Source: an uncultured Polymorphobacter sp.
GTDB lineage: Bacteria; Pseudomonadota; Alphaproteobacteria; Sphingomonadales; Sphingomonadaceae
DNA length: 8,394 bases
Direction of reading: 5' to 3'
NCBI GenBank assembly: GCA_937871645.1
Contig: CALMPZ010000541.1
Span: 1-8,394 of the forward strand
Position 1 is the stretch's first letter. Every line of letters starts with the position of its first letter. Under the pieces are notes generated by a model. The model had not been told where the DNA came from, made no database searches, and worked only from the letters and a program-made list of their open reading frames with translations. This document shows positions 1 to 6,720 of this stretch, in pieces. Made by a program: the position numbers and the translations under genes.

Positions 1-995
1 ACCCGTCCGACCTCGGGCTGCTGATCGGCCCTGCCGACATGAGTGCGGCAGTCGTGTCAGGCACTGCCGCCAGCCCTGTCGTCACCGCACCGATCCCCGC
101 TGCGTTCATGCGCGCAATGGCGCCGCGGCTCGACGAGTCGATGCCGGTGGGCAATGAAGGCGCCGGCACCGTTGTCGCCGCCGGCAGCGCCGCGCAGGGC
201 CTGCTCGGCAAGAAGGTCGCGGCCATCGGCGGCGCGATGTATTCACAGTACCGCATCGTCAAGGCGACCGACTGCCTGCCCCTGCCCGAAGGCGCAACGG
301 CCGCCGACGGTGCGTCGTGCTTCGTCAACCCGCTGACCGCGCTCAGCATGGTCGAAGTCATGCGCGACGAAGGCCATACCGCGCTGGTCCACACCGCGGC
401 CGCATCGAACCTCGGCCAGATGCTCAACCGGATTTGCCTGTCGGACGGCGTGCCACTGGTCTGTATCGTGCGCAGCGAAGAGCAGGCGGCGCTGCTGCGC
501 GGGCAGGGCGCGCAGCATGTCGTCGACAGCAGCGCGGCGAGCTTCCGCGATGACCTGGAGGCGGCGCTGATCGCCACCGGCGCCACCATCGCGTTCGATG
601 CCATCGGTGGCGGCAAGCTGGCCGGGCAGATCCTGACGGCGATGGAAGTCGCCGCCAACAAGACCGCCAAGGTCTACAGCCGCTACGGTTCGACCACGCA
701 CAAGCAGGTCTATATCTATGGCGGGCTCGACATGCGGCCGACTGAGCTCAACCGCGGCTTCGGCATGGCGTGGAGCGTCGGGGGCTGGCTGCTGACACCG
801 TTCCTGGTGAAGATCGGCGCCGCGCGCGCACAGGGCTTGCGTGAACGCGTGGCGCGTGAACTCAAGACGACGTTCGCCAGCCACTACACGCGCGAAATCT
901 CGCTCGCCGAGGCGCTGCAGCCCGACATCATCAACGCCTACAACCGCCGCGCCACCGGCGAGAAGTATCTGATCAACCCGCACAAAGGCGCCTGA
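1..995 (+). CDS. Zinc-independent medium-chain dehydrogenase/reductase (quinone oxidoreductase-like), 5' partial
   Basis: The reading frame is open from position 3, so the gene enters from outside the window. The Met codon at 39 is internal, because the residues before it (PSDLGLLIGPAD) fit the N-terminal catalytic domain of this family. About 330 residues are visible, ending in a TGA at 993-995. The motif GNEGAGTVVAAG stands where zinc alcohol dehydrogenases have GHEGAG, so the zinc-binding His is absent and no structural four-Cys loop is seen. This points to the zinc-less quinone-oxidoreductase/enoyl-reductase side of the MDR superfamily. The cofactor domain follows, with HTAAASNLGQML as the glycine-poor nucleotide-binding loop, then the VVDSS strand and AFDAIGGGKLAGQIL. 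The protein is expected to be a cytoplasmic NAD(P)H-dependent oxidoreductase of unknown substrate. The next gene starts 80 bp downstream on the same strand. Family placement is firm, but the reaction is not determinable. Confidence 0.85.
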   Translation, partial: PSDLGLLIGPADMSAAVVSGTAASPVVTAPIPAAFMRAMAPRLDESMPVGNEGAGTVVAAGSAAQGLLGKKVAAIGGAMYSQYRIVKATDCLPLPEGATAADGASCFVNPLTALSMVEVMRDEGHTALVHTAAASNLGQMLNRICLSDGVPLVCIVRSEEQAALLRGQGAQHVVDSSAASFRDDLEAALIATGATIAFDAIGGGKLAGQILTAMEVAANKTAKVYSRYGSTTHKQVYIYGGLDMRPTELNRGFGMAWSVGGWLLTPFLVKIGAARAQGLRERVARELKTTFASHYTREISLAEALQPDIINAYNRRATGEKYLINPHKGA

Positions 996-1062
996 ACTGC
1001 GCGCCGCCTAAGCCCGTGACAAGCTCGGCCTGACCTGCGACAACCCGCTTGGGCTCGCAATC

Positions 1063-1070
1063 GAGGAGAA
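1063..1070 (+). promoter_or_regulatory. Ribosome binding site deciding a TTG start
   Basis: GAGGAGAA lies six to seven bases before the TTG at 1076. The alternative TTG at 1049 has no such site at proper distance, and it would put Ser/Arg-rich residues ahead of a clean signal peptide. This supports 1076 as the start. Confidence 0.65.
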
Positions 1071-1075
1071 GTCTG

Positions 1076-2092
1076 TTGCGAAAATTCATTGGGTTGCTGG
1101 GGTCGGGCTCGATGCTTGTCGTCCAGCTTCTGGCGGCGGTGCCGGCAACCGCTGCACCGGGCGATCGCAGCGGCGGTCAGACAAAGCAGGCACCCGCTGC
1201 GCGACCATCAGGCGGCGGCAATCAGGCCAAGCCGTCGGGCGGCAACTACGCGAAGCCATCGGGCGGCGGCTATTCGAAGCAGGCGAAGCCATCGGGCGGT
1301 GGTTATTCGAAGCCCGCCGGTGGAAATTATGCCAAGCCGGCGAAACCGTCAGGCGGCAACTACGCCAAGCCGGCGGCAAAGCCCGGCTACGCGGCACAGA
1401 CCGACAAGGCGCGCCCCGGTGCCAACACCGTCAACAAGGGCGGCAACACCTACAACAAGGGCGGGAACAAGAACAACGTCAACATCAACAACAACAACGT
1501 CAACATCAATCACAACACCAACATCAACAACGTCAACCGCTACCCGGCGTATCGTCCCGCCGGCGGCGGATATTACCGACCACCCAACGGCGGCTACTAC
1601 GGTCCGCCGCGGCCGCCCTATGGCGGCTGGCATGGCGGCTACTACCCGCCGCCGCGCTATTACTACAACGACGGCCCGTCGGTTGGTGGCGTGCTGTTTG
1701 GGGTCGCGGTAACCACCAGCCTGCTGGCGCTGCTCAGCGCGGCCAGCCAGCCCGACGTGGTCTATGTGCAGGGCGTGGCGCCACCACCGCTGCCGGCCTA
1801 TGTGCCGCCTGTCAACACCAGCGGCGCACCGGCGCTGATCAACGTCGATATCAATGCGATGCCGTCAGCCGCACGGCCTTCGGCGAGCACCTGCCTCACC
1901 GAAGCGGCGCGGCAGATCGGCGCCACCGGCGGCAGCGAGATCCGCGTCGGCGAGATCATCGATGTCGAGGAAGGCAATGGCGGTTACCGCTTCCGGCTGA
2001 TGCTCGTCGGCGTCTATCCCGACGCGACGCGCAACATCCCGATGTATTGCCGGGCAACACCCGACAAGATTGTCGAGCTGACCTTCGGCTAG
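1076..2092 (+). CDS. Secreted low-complexity repeat protein with Asn-rich tract and C-terminal domain
   Basis: This is a 338-residue protein from a TTG start, chosen for its ribosome binding site and because it opens directly into a signal peptide (MRKF, hydrophobic core, ATA cleavage near residue 26). Residues 43-105 are degenerate repeats of K-P-S-G-G-(G/N)-Y-(A/S). Residues 117-155 are Asn-rich with a NVNIN/NINN pattern, and 163-197 are GGYY/PP-rich. Residues 203-223 form a hydrophobic Gly/Ala/Leu helix. A Pro-rich linker leads to a compact domain (about 271-338) with two Cys (273, 325) that could form a disulphide. It is probably exported to the periplasm or cell surface. The hydrophobic stretch may be a membrane anchor or may pack against the envelope. 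I do not recognise a named family, and no catalytic motif is visible. An envelope structural or adhesive role is only a guess. A hairpin terminator follows 9 bases after the stop. Confidence 0.8.
   Translation: MRKFIGLLGSGSMLVVQLLAAVPATAAPGDRSGGQTKQAPAARPSGGGNQAKPSGGNYAKPSGGGYSKQAKPSGGGYSKPAGGNYAKPAKPSGGNYAKPAAKPGYAAQTDKARPGANTVNKGGNTYNKGGNKNNVNINNNNVNINHNTNINNVNRYPAYRPAGGGYYRPPNGGYYGPPRPPYGGWHGGYYPPPRYYYNDGPSVGGVLFGVAVTTSLLALLSAASQPDVVYVQGVAPPPLPAYVPPVNTSGAPALINVDINAMPSAARPSASTCLTEAARQIGATGGSEIRVGEIIDVEEGNGGYRFRLMLVGVYPDATRNIPMYCRATPDKIVELTFG
1202..1390 (+). repeat. Degenerate in-gene tandem repeats encoding KPSGGxY units
   Basis: Units built on AAG-CC(N)-TC(N)-GGC-GG(N) followed by a Tyr codon recur about six times with irregular spacing. 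Some units are shortened to KPAGGNY or KPAKP. The codons vary between units (for example ccgtcg, ccatcg, ccgtca), so the repeat is kept at protein level and is not a recent DNA duplication. Confidence 0.7.
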
Positions 2093-2101
2093 TCTGGTAA
2101 A

Positions 2102-2128
2102 GCGGGGCAGCTTTTGCTGCTGCCCCGC
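2102..2128. terminator. Hairpin terminator between convergent genes
   Basis: A perfect 10-bp stem (gcggggcagc at 2102-2111, gctgccccgc at 2119-2128) encloses a 7-base loop. It lies between the stop of the secreted repeat protein (2092) and the stop of the minus-strand transporter (2137-2139). The minus-strand transcript continues into UUU after the stem, while the plus side has no U tract. It probably serves both genes, more convincingly the transporter. Confidence 0.65.
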
Positions 2129-2136
2129 AACCGGCC

Positions 2137-3072
2137 TCATGTCTGGCTAGGGTCGCCGGTAAACACGATCGTCAGCCAGCGTTCGGGGCCGGGGTCGCCG
2201 ATGGCATCGCCGAGTTCGCGGCGGATGCGGTCGAATTCGGCAATGCCGCGGATCGGATGGCCGGGCGGCACCACGATGTAGATTTCGATGAAGCGGGCGC
2301 GGCCGACCTTGGCGACATAGCTGGTGAAGCTGGCGAAGCCGTAGCGGCCGACGGCCTCCGCGACGATCTCACGGACATCGGCGTCATAGGCGGGCGGGGT
2401 GATGCCGAAGATTTCGGCGAACGCCCGGCGCGCCGCCAGCAGCGGAATCGGCAGCAGCAGCAGCGCCAGCGCCGCGAGCACCGCCGGATCGACATAGGGT
2501 ATGAAGCGTTCGTAGCGCGTGCCCGCCATCGCCACGCCGGCAGCAAATGCGATGAGCAGCGCTGCGGTGATCAGCCCCGACATCAACCAGCTATGCGCCT
2601 CGAGGTCGACCAGTTCGGAGTCGATGCGCATGTTGGCACGCCGCTCGACCGCGTACATCGCAAAGCAGATGACCGACACGACTGCGGCATAGACAAGCGC
2701 CGGACCGAACTCGATCTCGGTGCCGCCGGCCAGTACGGCCATGACCGCGTTGAAGAAGGCATAGCCGTACAGCAGCACCAGGATGCAGCTCTGCAGCCCG
2801 AGCACCAGCGGTTCGAAATGCCAATAGCCGAACTGGTAGCGGCGGTTGCCCTCGCTGACCAGCAGCCGCGCCACCGACAGCGTCACAGCGCCCATCACCG
2901 CATCGATGATCGAGAACATGCCGTCGAACAGGATCGACATCGACCCCGACACCAACCCGACGATGATCCCCGAAACTGCCACCAGCGCGGTCAACACCAT
3001 CGACAGCGTCAGCAATCGCGTTTCAATGCGGCTGCGCAGATGCAAGGCGCGATGCGCGCGCGTTGAACTCAT
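2137..3072 (-). CDS. Cation diffusion facilitator (CDF) family transporter, atypical metal site
   Basis: This is a 311-residue inner-membrane protein. The ATG at 3072 was chosen over a TTG at 3099, because neither has a strong ribosome binding site and ATG is the commoner start. Hydrophobic segments lie at about 20-42, 45-68, 90-112, 122-143, 162-184 and 193-214, giving the six helices of the CDF fold. A C-terminal cytoplasmic domain (about 226-307) follows. The family signature YQFGYWHFEPL (79-89) lies between helices 2 and 3. CDF proteins export divalent metals by proton antiport. In helix 2 the segment ILFDGMFSIID (47-57) keeps Asp50 and Asp57 but has Phe53 where a ligand is usual. In helix 5 His160 is followed four residues later by Met164, where the H-xxx-D motif has Asp. 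The metal is therefore uncertain. The gene lies 148 bp downstream of ychF on the same strand, separated by a palindromic repeat. Confidence 0.85.
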   Translation of the reverse strand: MSSTRAHRALHLRSRIETRLLTLSMVLTALVAVSGIIVGLVSGSMSILFDGMFSIIDAVMGAVTLSVARLLVSEGNRRYQFGYWHFEPLVLGLQSCILVLLYGYAFFNAVMAVLAGGTEIEFGPALVYAAVVSVICFAMYAVERRANMRIDSELVDLEAHSWLMSGLITAALLIAFAAGVAMAGTRYERFIPYVDPAVLAALALLLLPIPLLAARRAFAEIFGITPPAYDADVREIVAEAVGRYGFASFTSYVAKVGRARFIEIYIVVPPGHPIRGIAEFDRIRRELGDAIGDPGPERWLTIVFTGDPSQT

Positions 3073-3128
3073 TGTCGAATGCCCGGTTTGCCCACGCAAT
3101 CATTCAAGCGGAATGGAGCGGTAAAGGG

Positions 3129-3219
3129 AAGAGCCTCCGGCGGGCAGGGGTGACCCCTGCACCCAATTATTGTGCGCTCTTCAAATGGGTGCAGGCCTCA
3201 GGCCTGCCCGCCGGAGGCC
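3129..3219 (-). repeat. Nested palindromic intergenic repeat (family A), full copy
   Basis: The outer stem is a perfect 16-bp inverted repeat, 3133-3148 against 3203-3218. Inside it, 3156-3165 pairs with 3186-3195 (10 bp, cctgcaccca/tgggtgcagg). Each side also folds alone: cagggg-tga-cccctg at 3145-3159 and gcaggcct-c-aggcctgc at 3191-3207. The whole can be drawn as a cruciform-like cloverleaf with a 20-base AT-richer apical loop (3166-3185). It starts two bases after the ychF stop codon. A second, truncated copy is at the window end. It could act as a 3' processing or termination signal for ychF, or it could be a REP-like mobile repeat. Confidence 0.8.
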
Positions 3220-3220
3220 C

Positions 3221-4321
3221 TTAGACGTTGAACCTGAAGTTCAGGATATCACCGTCAGCCACGACATAGTCCTTGCCTTCCGACCGGAACTTGCCGTGTT
3301 CGCGCGCGCCGGCTTCGCCGTTGAACGCGACATAGTCGTCAAAGGCGATGGTTTCGGCGCGGATGAAGCCCTTTTCGAAATCGCTGTGGATGACGCCGGC
3401 GGCTGCGGGGGCGTGCGTGCCCTTTTCGATCGTCCAGGCGCGGGTTTCCTTGGGGCCGGCGGTGAAATAGGTAATCAGGTGGAGCAGGTCGTAGCCGGCG
3501 CGGATGACGCGCGCGAGGCCGGTTTCGGTCAGCCCCAGTTCGGCGAGGAAGTCGGGGCGGTCGGCGGCGTCCATCTGGGCGATTTCGGCTTCGATGGCAG
3601 CGGAGATGACGACGGCCTTGGCGCCTTCGGCGGCGGCCTTGGCGAAGACCTTTTCGGAGAGCGCGTTGCCGGTCGAGGCGGAGGCCTCCTCGACATTGCA
3701 GACATAGAGCACCGGCTTGGCGGTGAGCAGTTGCGCCTGTGCGAAGACGCGGGCTTCTTCCTCGTCCTTGGGCACCGTCAGCCGCGCCGGCTTGCCGTCG
3801 CGCAGCAGGTCGAGCGCCTCGCCGAGGACGCGCGCGGCGACCTTGGCTTCCTTGTCGCCCTGCGTCGCCTTCTTGGCGAACGCCGGCACGCGCTTTTCGA
3901 GGCTTTCGAGGTCGGACAGCATCAGCTCGGTCTCGACGGTTTCGGCGTCGGACACCGGATCGATCTTGCCTTCGACGTGCGTGACATCGTCATCGACGAA
4001 GCAGCGCAGGACGTGGACGATGGCGTCGGTTTCGCGGATGTTGCCGAGGAACTGGTTGCCCAGCCCTTCGCCCTTCGACGCGCCGCGCACCAGGCCGGCA
4101 ATGTCGGTGAAGCCGAGCTGGGTTTCGATGATCTTCTGCGATCCGGCGATCTTGGCGATTGCCTCCATGCGCGGATCGGGGACGGGGACGTTACCGACGT
4201 TGGGCTCGATCGTGCAGAACGGGTAGTTGGCAGCCGCCGCCGACGCGGTCTGCGTCAGCGCGTTGAACAAGGTCGATTTGCCGACATTGGGCAGCCCGAC
4301 AATTCCGCAACGAAAACCCAT
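3221..4321 (-). CDS. ychF: Ribosome-associated redox-regulated ATPase YchF (OLA1/Obg family)
   Basis: This full-length protein has 366 residues, close to the usual size. The P-loop is GLPNVGKST (9-17), the switch/G3 region is DIAGLV (73-78), followed by GEGLGNQFL (84-92). NVEE (209-212) replaces the NKxD guanine-recognition motif, which is the YchF hallmark explaining ATP over GTP preference. The C-terminal TGS domain covers about 281-364 and ends in DGDILNFRFNV. Cys36 in YPFCTI is at the position of the cysteine linked to redox control in the E. coli protein. YchF binds ribosomes and modulates translation and the oxidative stress response. The ATG at 4321 has GAGGA seven bases upstream (4329-4333). 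It follows pth on the same strand, a common proteobacterial order, but a 150-bp palindromic repeat fills the gap between them. Confidence 0.97.
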   Translation of the reverse strand: MGFRCGIVGLPNVGKSTLFNALTQTASAAAANYPFCTIEPNVGNVPVPDPRMEAIAKIAGSQKIIETQLGFTDIAGLVRGASKGEGLGNQFLGNIRETDAIVHVLRCFVDDDVTHVEGKIDPVSDAETVETELMLSDLESLEKRVPAFAKKATQGDKEAKVAARVLGEALDLLRDGKPARLTVPKDEEEARVFAQAQLLTAKPVLYVCNVEEASASTGNALSEKVFAKAAAEGAKAVVISAAIEAEIAQMDAADRPDFLAELGLTETGLARVIRAGYDLLHLITYFTAGPKETRAWTIEKGTHAPAAAGVIHSDFEKGFIRAETIAFDDYVAFNGEAGAREHGKFRSEGKDYVVADGDILNFRFNV

Positions 4322-4340
4322 GGCGCCGTCCTCATCTGTG

Positions 4341-4490
4341 ACCCCTCCCTTTCAAGGGAGGGGCGACTCGCGCGACGCGCGAGCGGGGGTGGGTGACTCT
4401 GCCCGGACTGGGCGGGATCTGCCGGTGCCTGCGAAAGCACCCACCCCCGCTCAGCTGCGCTGAGTCGCCCCTCCCTTGAAAGGGAGGGGT
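4341..4490. repeat. Large nested palindromic intergenic repeat (family B)
   Basis: The outer arms are a perfect 29-bp inverted repeat, 4341-4369 against 4462-4490. Each arm also carries its own hairpin (cccctccctt/aagggagggg, 10 bp with a 2-base loop). An inner 15-bp stem pairs 4381-4395 with 4438-4452. Between outer and inner stems sit two side hairpins: ctcgcgcg-a-cgcgcgag (4367-4383) on the left and ctcagc-tgc-gctgag (4450-4464) on the right. The apical loop is 4396-4437. The element fills the pth-ychF gap and overlaps the pth stop codon by one base. No open reading frame within it is credible. Confidence 0.85.
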
Positions 4491-5062
4491 TAGTCTTTTG
4501 CCGTACGCAACGCGACGTCGTTGACGAAGCGTGCGTCGTCGCCCTTTACCAGCCATTCGGCTTCGGCGGCTACCGCGCCGAGCAGGTCGGCGAGGTCGTC
4601 GTGTTCGGCCTTGGCAAAGTTGCCGAGCACATGGCCCGTCACGCGGTCCTTGTGACCCGGATGGCCGATGCCGAGCCGGACGCGGCGATAGTCGGGACCG
4701 ATGTGGCTGTCGATCGAACGGATGCCGTTATGGCCCGCCGCACCTCCGGCGAACTTCACGCGCACCTTGAACGGCGCGAGATCGAGCTCGTCGTAGAACA
4801 CCGTCAGCGCTTCGGGGCCGAGCTTGTAGAAGCGCAGTGCCTCGCTGACCGAGCGGCCGCTTTCGTTCATGAACGTCGCGGGCTTGAGCAACAGCAGCTT
4901 TTCGCCACCGATGCGCCCTTCGGCCGCCCAGCCCTGAAAACGGATGCGCCACGGATCGAAGCCATGCACTTCGGCAATCGTGTCGACCGCCATGAAGCCG
5001 ATGTTGTGACGGTGCAGCGCATAGGCGGCACCGGGGTTGCCGAGACCGGCGAAGACAAGCAT
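4490..5062 (-). CDS. pth: Peptidyl-tRNA hydrolase
   Basis: This 190-residue cytoplasmic enzyme releases peptides from peptidyl-tRNA dropped by stalled ribosomes, recycling tRNA. Family residues are all present. Asn9 is in FAGLGNPG and the catalytic His19 is in HRHNIGF. Asn66 lies in FMNESG, Asp91 in YDELDL and Asn112 in GGAAGHNG, matching N10, H20, N68, D93 and N114 of the E. coli enzyme. Length is normal for bacterial Pth. The ATG at 5062 starts exactly at the conserved [10 protein letters not shown] strand. Only a weak purine stretch precedes it, so translation may depend on coupling or readthrough from rplY, whose stop is 30 bp upstream. The TAA stop runs into the family B repeat, so the 3' end of the pth message would carry that structure. 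Confidence 0.97.
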   Translation of the reverse strand: MLVFAGLGNPGAAYALHRHNIGFMAVDTIAEVHGFDPWRIRFQGWAAEGRIGGEKLLLLKPATFMNESGRSVSEALRFYKLGPEALTVFYDELDLAPFKVRVKFAGGAAGHNGIRSIDSHIGPDYRRVRLGIGHPGHKDRVTGHVLGNFAKAEHDDLADLLGAVAAEAEWLVKGDDARFVNDVALRTAKD

Positions 5063-5092
5063 CGCTGATGGTCCCGGCTGTTCCGTTTCGCC

Positions 5093-5707
5093 TTAGGCGG
5101 CCGGTGCTTCCGCAGCGGCAGCTTCGTCGGTTTCGCTGCGCAGCGCCGACGGCGCGACGAGCGTGGCGATGGTGAAGTCGCGGTCGATCACCGGCTTGAC
5201 GCCTTCGGGCAGCGTCACGCTCGAAATGTGGATCGAATCGCCGACATCCTTGCCGGCCACGCTGACGTTGAGCTGTTCGGGGATCGAATCCGCCGGGCAG
5301 ATCAGTTCGACTTCGTGACGGACGACGTTGAGCACGGCACCCTTCTTCATGCCGACCGACTTGTCTTCATCGATGAAGTGCACCGGCACCATGACGTGGA
5401 TGACCGCGTTCGCCGACAGGCGATAGAAATCGACATGGATCGGGCGGTCGGTGACCGGGTGGAACTGGACGTCGCGCGGCAGGGTGCGCTCGACAGCGCC
5501 GCCGAGTTCGAGCTCGACGACCGAATTCATGAAATGGCCGGTGTGCAGGTGCTTGACCAGCGCCTTTTCCTCGACGTGAATCGTCACCGGGGCCAGCTTG
5601 TTGCCGTAAATCACGGCGGGGACTCGACCAGTCAGACGAACAGCACGGGAGGCTCCCTTGCCAGCCCGTTCGCGCATCTCGGCCGAAAGCTTCAGCGTTT
5701 CGCTCAT
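5093..5707 (-). CDS. rplY: 50S ribosomal protein L25 (Ctc/TL5 form)
   Basis: This 204-residue protein has the two-domain form of L25. The N-terminal 5S rRNA-binding domain (about 5-95) includes GRVPAVIYG (27-35) and DVQFHP...[10 protein letters not shown] (79-97). The TL5/Ctc-type beta domain (about 100-186) follows, and then an Ala/Glu-rich acidic tail (about 191-204). It binds 5S rRNA in the central protuberance of the large subunit. The ATG at 5707 was chosen because GGAGA sits seven bases upstream and MSETLKL begins the family homology. A longer frame to 5860 would add a non-homologous stretch overlapping the previous gene. A promoter (5769-5797) and a leader hairpin (5730-5761) lie directly upstream, so this is probably the first gene of the rplY-pth unit, and perhaps ychF. 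Confidence 0.96.
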   Translation of the reverse strand: MSETLKLSAEMRERAGKGASRAVRLTGRVPAVIYGNKLAPVTIHVEEKALVKHLHTGHFMNSVVELELGGAVERTLPRDVQFHPVTDRPIHVDFYRLSANAVIHVMVPVHFIDEDKSVGMKKGAVLNVVRHEVELICPADSIPEQLNVSVAGKDVGDSIHISSVTLPEGVKPVIDRDFTIATLVAPSALRSETDEAAAAEAPAA

Positions 5708-5714
5708 TGTGCTT

Positions 5715-5719
5715 TCTCC
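5715..5719 (-). promoter_or_regulatory. Ribosome binding site of rplY
   Basis: GGAGA on the minus strand lies seven bases before the ATG at 5707. It supports the short start and rejects the upstream-extended frame. Confidence 0.75.
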
Positions 5720-5724
5720 ATAGC

Positions 5725-5761
5725 AAAAACCCTGCGCGCCTCCAGGGATGCGGGCGCAGGG
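5725..5761 (-). terminator. Hairpin plus U5 in the rplY leader (possible attenuator)
   Basis: On the minus strand CCCTGCGC (5761-5754) pairs perfectly with GCGCAGGG (5737-5730), an 8-bp GC-rich stem with a 16-base loop. TTTTT (5729-5725) follows directly. This has the form of an intrinsic terminator, yet it ends only about 17 bases before the rplY start codon. It could end transcripts from the GumN gene, attenuate rplY, or simply be a 5' stem-loop of the rplY message. Confidence 0.55.
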
Positions 5762-5768
5762 AGCGGCG

Positions 5769-5797
5769 GCTATAGGGGCAGCGGCGCGCCAACGCAA
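5769..5797 (-). promoter_or_regulatory. Predicted sigma-70-type promoter of rplY
   Basis: On the minus strand, TTGCGT (5797-5792) and TATAGC (5774-5769) are separated by exactly 17 bases. Matches to TTGACA and TATAAT are 3/6 and 4/6, typical of alphaproteobacterial housekeeping promoters. Transcription would begin near 5762, at the foot of the leader hairpin, giving a leader of about 55 bases. Confidence 0.5.
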
Positions 5798-5822
5798 GCA
5801 GGTTGCACCAGCGGCTGTGGCG

Positions 5823-6683
5823 TCAGGGAATCCGTTCGACCTTGATGCCCCTGGCCTCAAGCATTGACTGGACGCTGTCGGGGCCCGCCAGATGCCCGGC
5901 GCCGACGGCGATGAACACCTTGCCGGGGCGCTTCATGACGCCTTCGATCCAGCTCGCCCAGCGCGCGTTGCGCTGCTGCACCAGCCGCGCCAGCAACTCG
6001 GGCGTGGTGCGCAGTTCGCGGTCGGCGTTGGCACCGATGGCATCGATATTGCCCGCCAGCCAGTCGGCGACGAGCTTTTCGGCATCGGCGCGTGCCGTGC
6101 CCATGTCGTCGAGCGTCGCCACCAGCAGCTTGCGCTGGTCAGCCTCGGTCAGCGTGTCGAAATAGCCGAGCTGCTGCTCGATCGTCTCCAGCCCGACAAT
6201 CGGTTTGTTGGCGGTGCGGGCGCGCTGCATCAGCAGCGTGTCGGCGCCGTGCGTCGCGTCGAAGCCCGCACTGTCGATGAGGCGGTCGCTGATGGTGATT
6301 GCCGCCAGCCAGGTCCGCATGCGGTCGGCGGCGGCAATCGGCAACTTGGCCTCGTCAACGGCCTTGAGCAGCGCGGCGCGGCGGTCTTTGGGCACGCGGT
6401 CGATGAGCAGCGGCAGTCCCGACTGGATGCCCAGTGCTTCGACGGCACGCGCCACGACATAGGGATCGTCGGGAATATCGACTTCGACGACGAGCGAATC
6501 TGCCGCGTCGAAGGCATCGAGAATGCGCGGCGATTGCCAGGTCGCGGTGGCCGGCAATTCGTGGATCGTCCCGAACAGGAAGACTTCGGTGTCGGTGTCA
6601 TGCACGCGCCACATTGCGGGGGCAGCTTGGGCCGGTACCGCGATCACGGCGGCGCACAATAGAACCAGGAACTTCAAACGCAT
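5823..6683 (-). CDS. Secreted TraB/GumN (TIKI-like) family protein
   Basis: This 286-residue protein starts with a clear signal peptide ([10 protein letters not shown], hydrophobic core, AQA cleavage after residue 20), so it is probably periplasmic. Family motifs appear in order: GTIH at 38-41, LVVEVD at 64-69, [10 protein letters not shown] at 163-172, RNARWASWI at 238-246 and [14 protein letters not shown] near 259-267. The GTxH and GxGHLxG signatures define the TraB/PrgY/GumN superfamily, related to the Tiki metalloproteases. Here the conserved His41, Glu67, Glu166, Arg238 and His264 are retained, so a hydrolytic, possibly metal-dependent activity is conceivable. The bacterial function remains poorly known. 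Length is ordinary for the family. It is divergent from the GFA gene (100 bp between starts) and its stop lies 115 bp before rplY. No strong ribosome binding site is seen before the ATG at 6683. Confidence 0.88.
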   Translation of the reverse strand: MRLKFLVLLCAAVIAVPAQAAPAMWRVHDTDTEVFLFGTIHELPATATWQSPRILDAFDAADSLVVEVDIPDDPYVVARAVEALGIQSGLPLLIDRVPKDRRAALLKAVDEAKLPIAAADRMRTWLAAITISDRLIDSAGFDATHGADTLLMQRARTANKPIVGLETIEQQLGYFDTLTEADQRKLLVATLDDMGTARADAEKLVADWLAGNIDAIGANADRELRTTPELLARLVQQRNARWASWIEGVMKRPGKVFIAVGAGHLAGPDSVQSMLEARGIKVERIP

Positions 6684-6720
6684 CGCGATGGCTTAGCAGT
6701 TGGCGGTGACGCGTGCAAAA

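Noticed and set aside
243..983. 246-residue minus-strand frame opposite the first dehydrogenase gene
   Set aside because: It is an antisense shadow of a gene with clear MDR motifs, with no domain of its own.
1202..1390. Possible CRISPR-like short repeats
   Set aside because: The repeats are in frame inside a gene, unequal in spacing, and encode a peptide motif. There are no unique spacers of constant length.
3170..4396. 408-residue open frame on the plus strand across ychF
   Set aside because: It is the shadow of ychF, rich in Gly/Asp/Arg, and it runs through both palindromic repeats. ychF has all its family motifs.
4341..4490. Palindrome as an insertion sequence or tRNA-like gene
   Set aside because: It contains no transposase frame, the outer arms are not bordered by an obvious target duplication, and no anticodon-type cloverleaf or CCA end fits.
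5708..5860. 51-residue N-terminal extension of L25
   Set aside because: It overlaps the end of the GumN gene, includes the predicted promoter and hairpin, and has no family homology. The ATG at 5707 has a good ribosome binding site.
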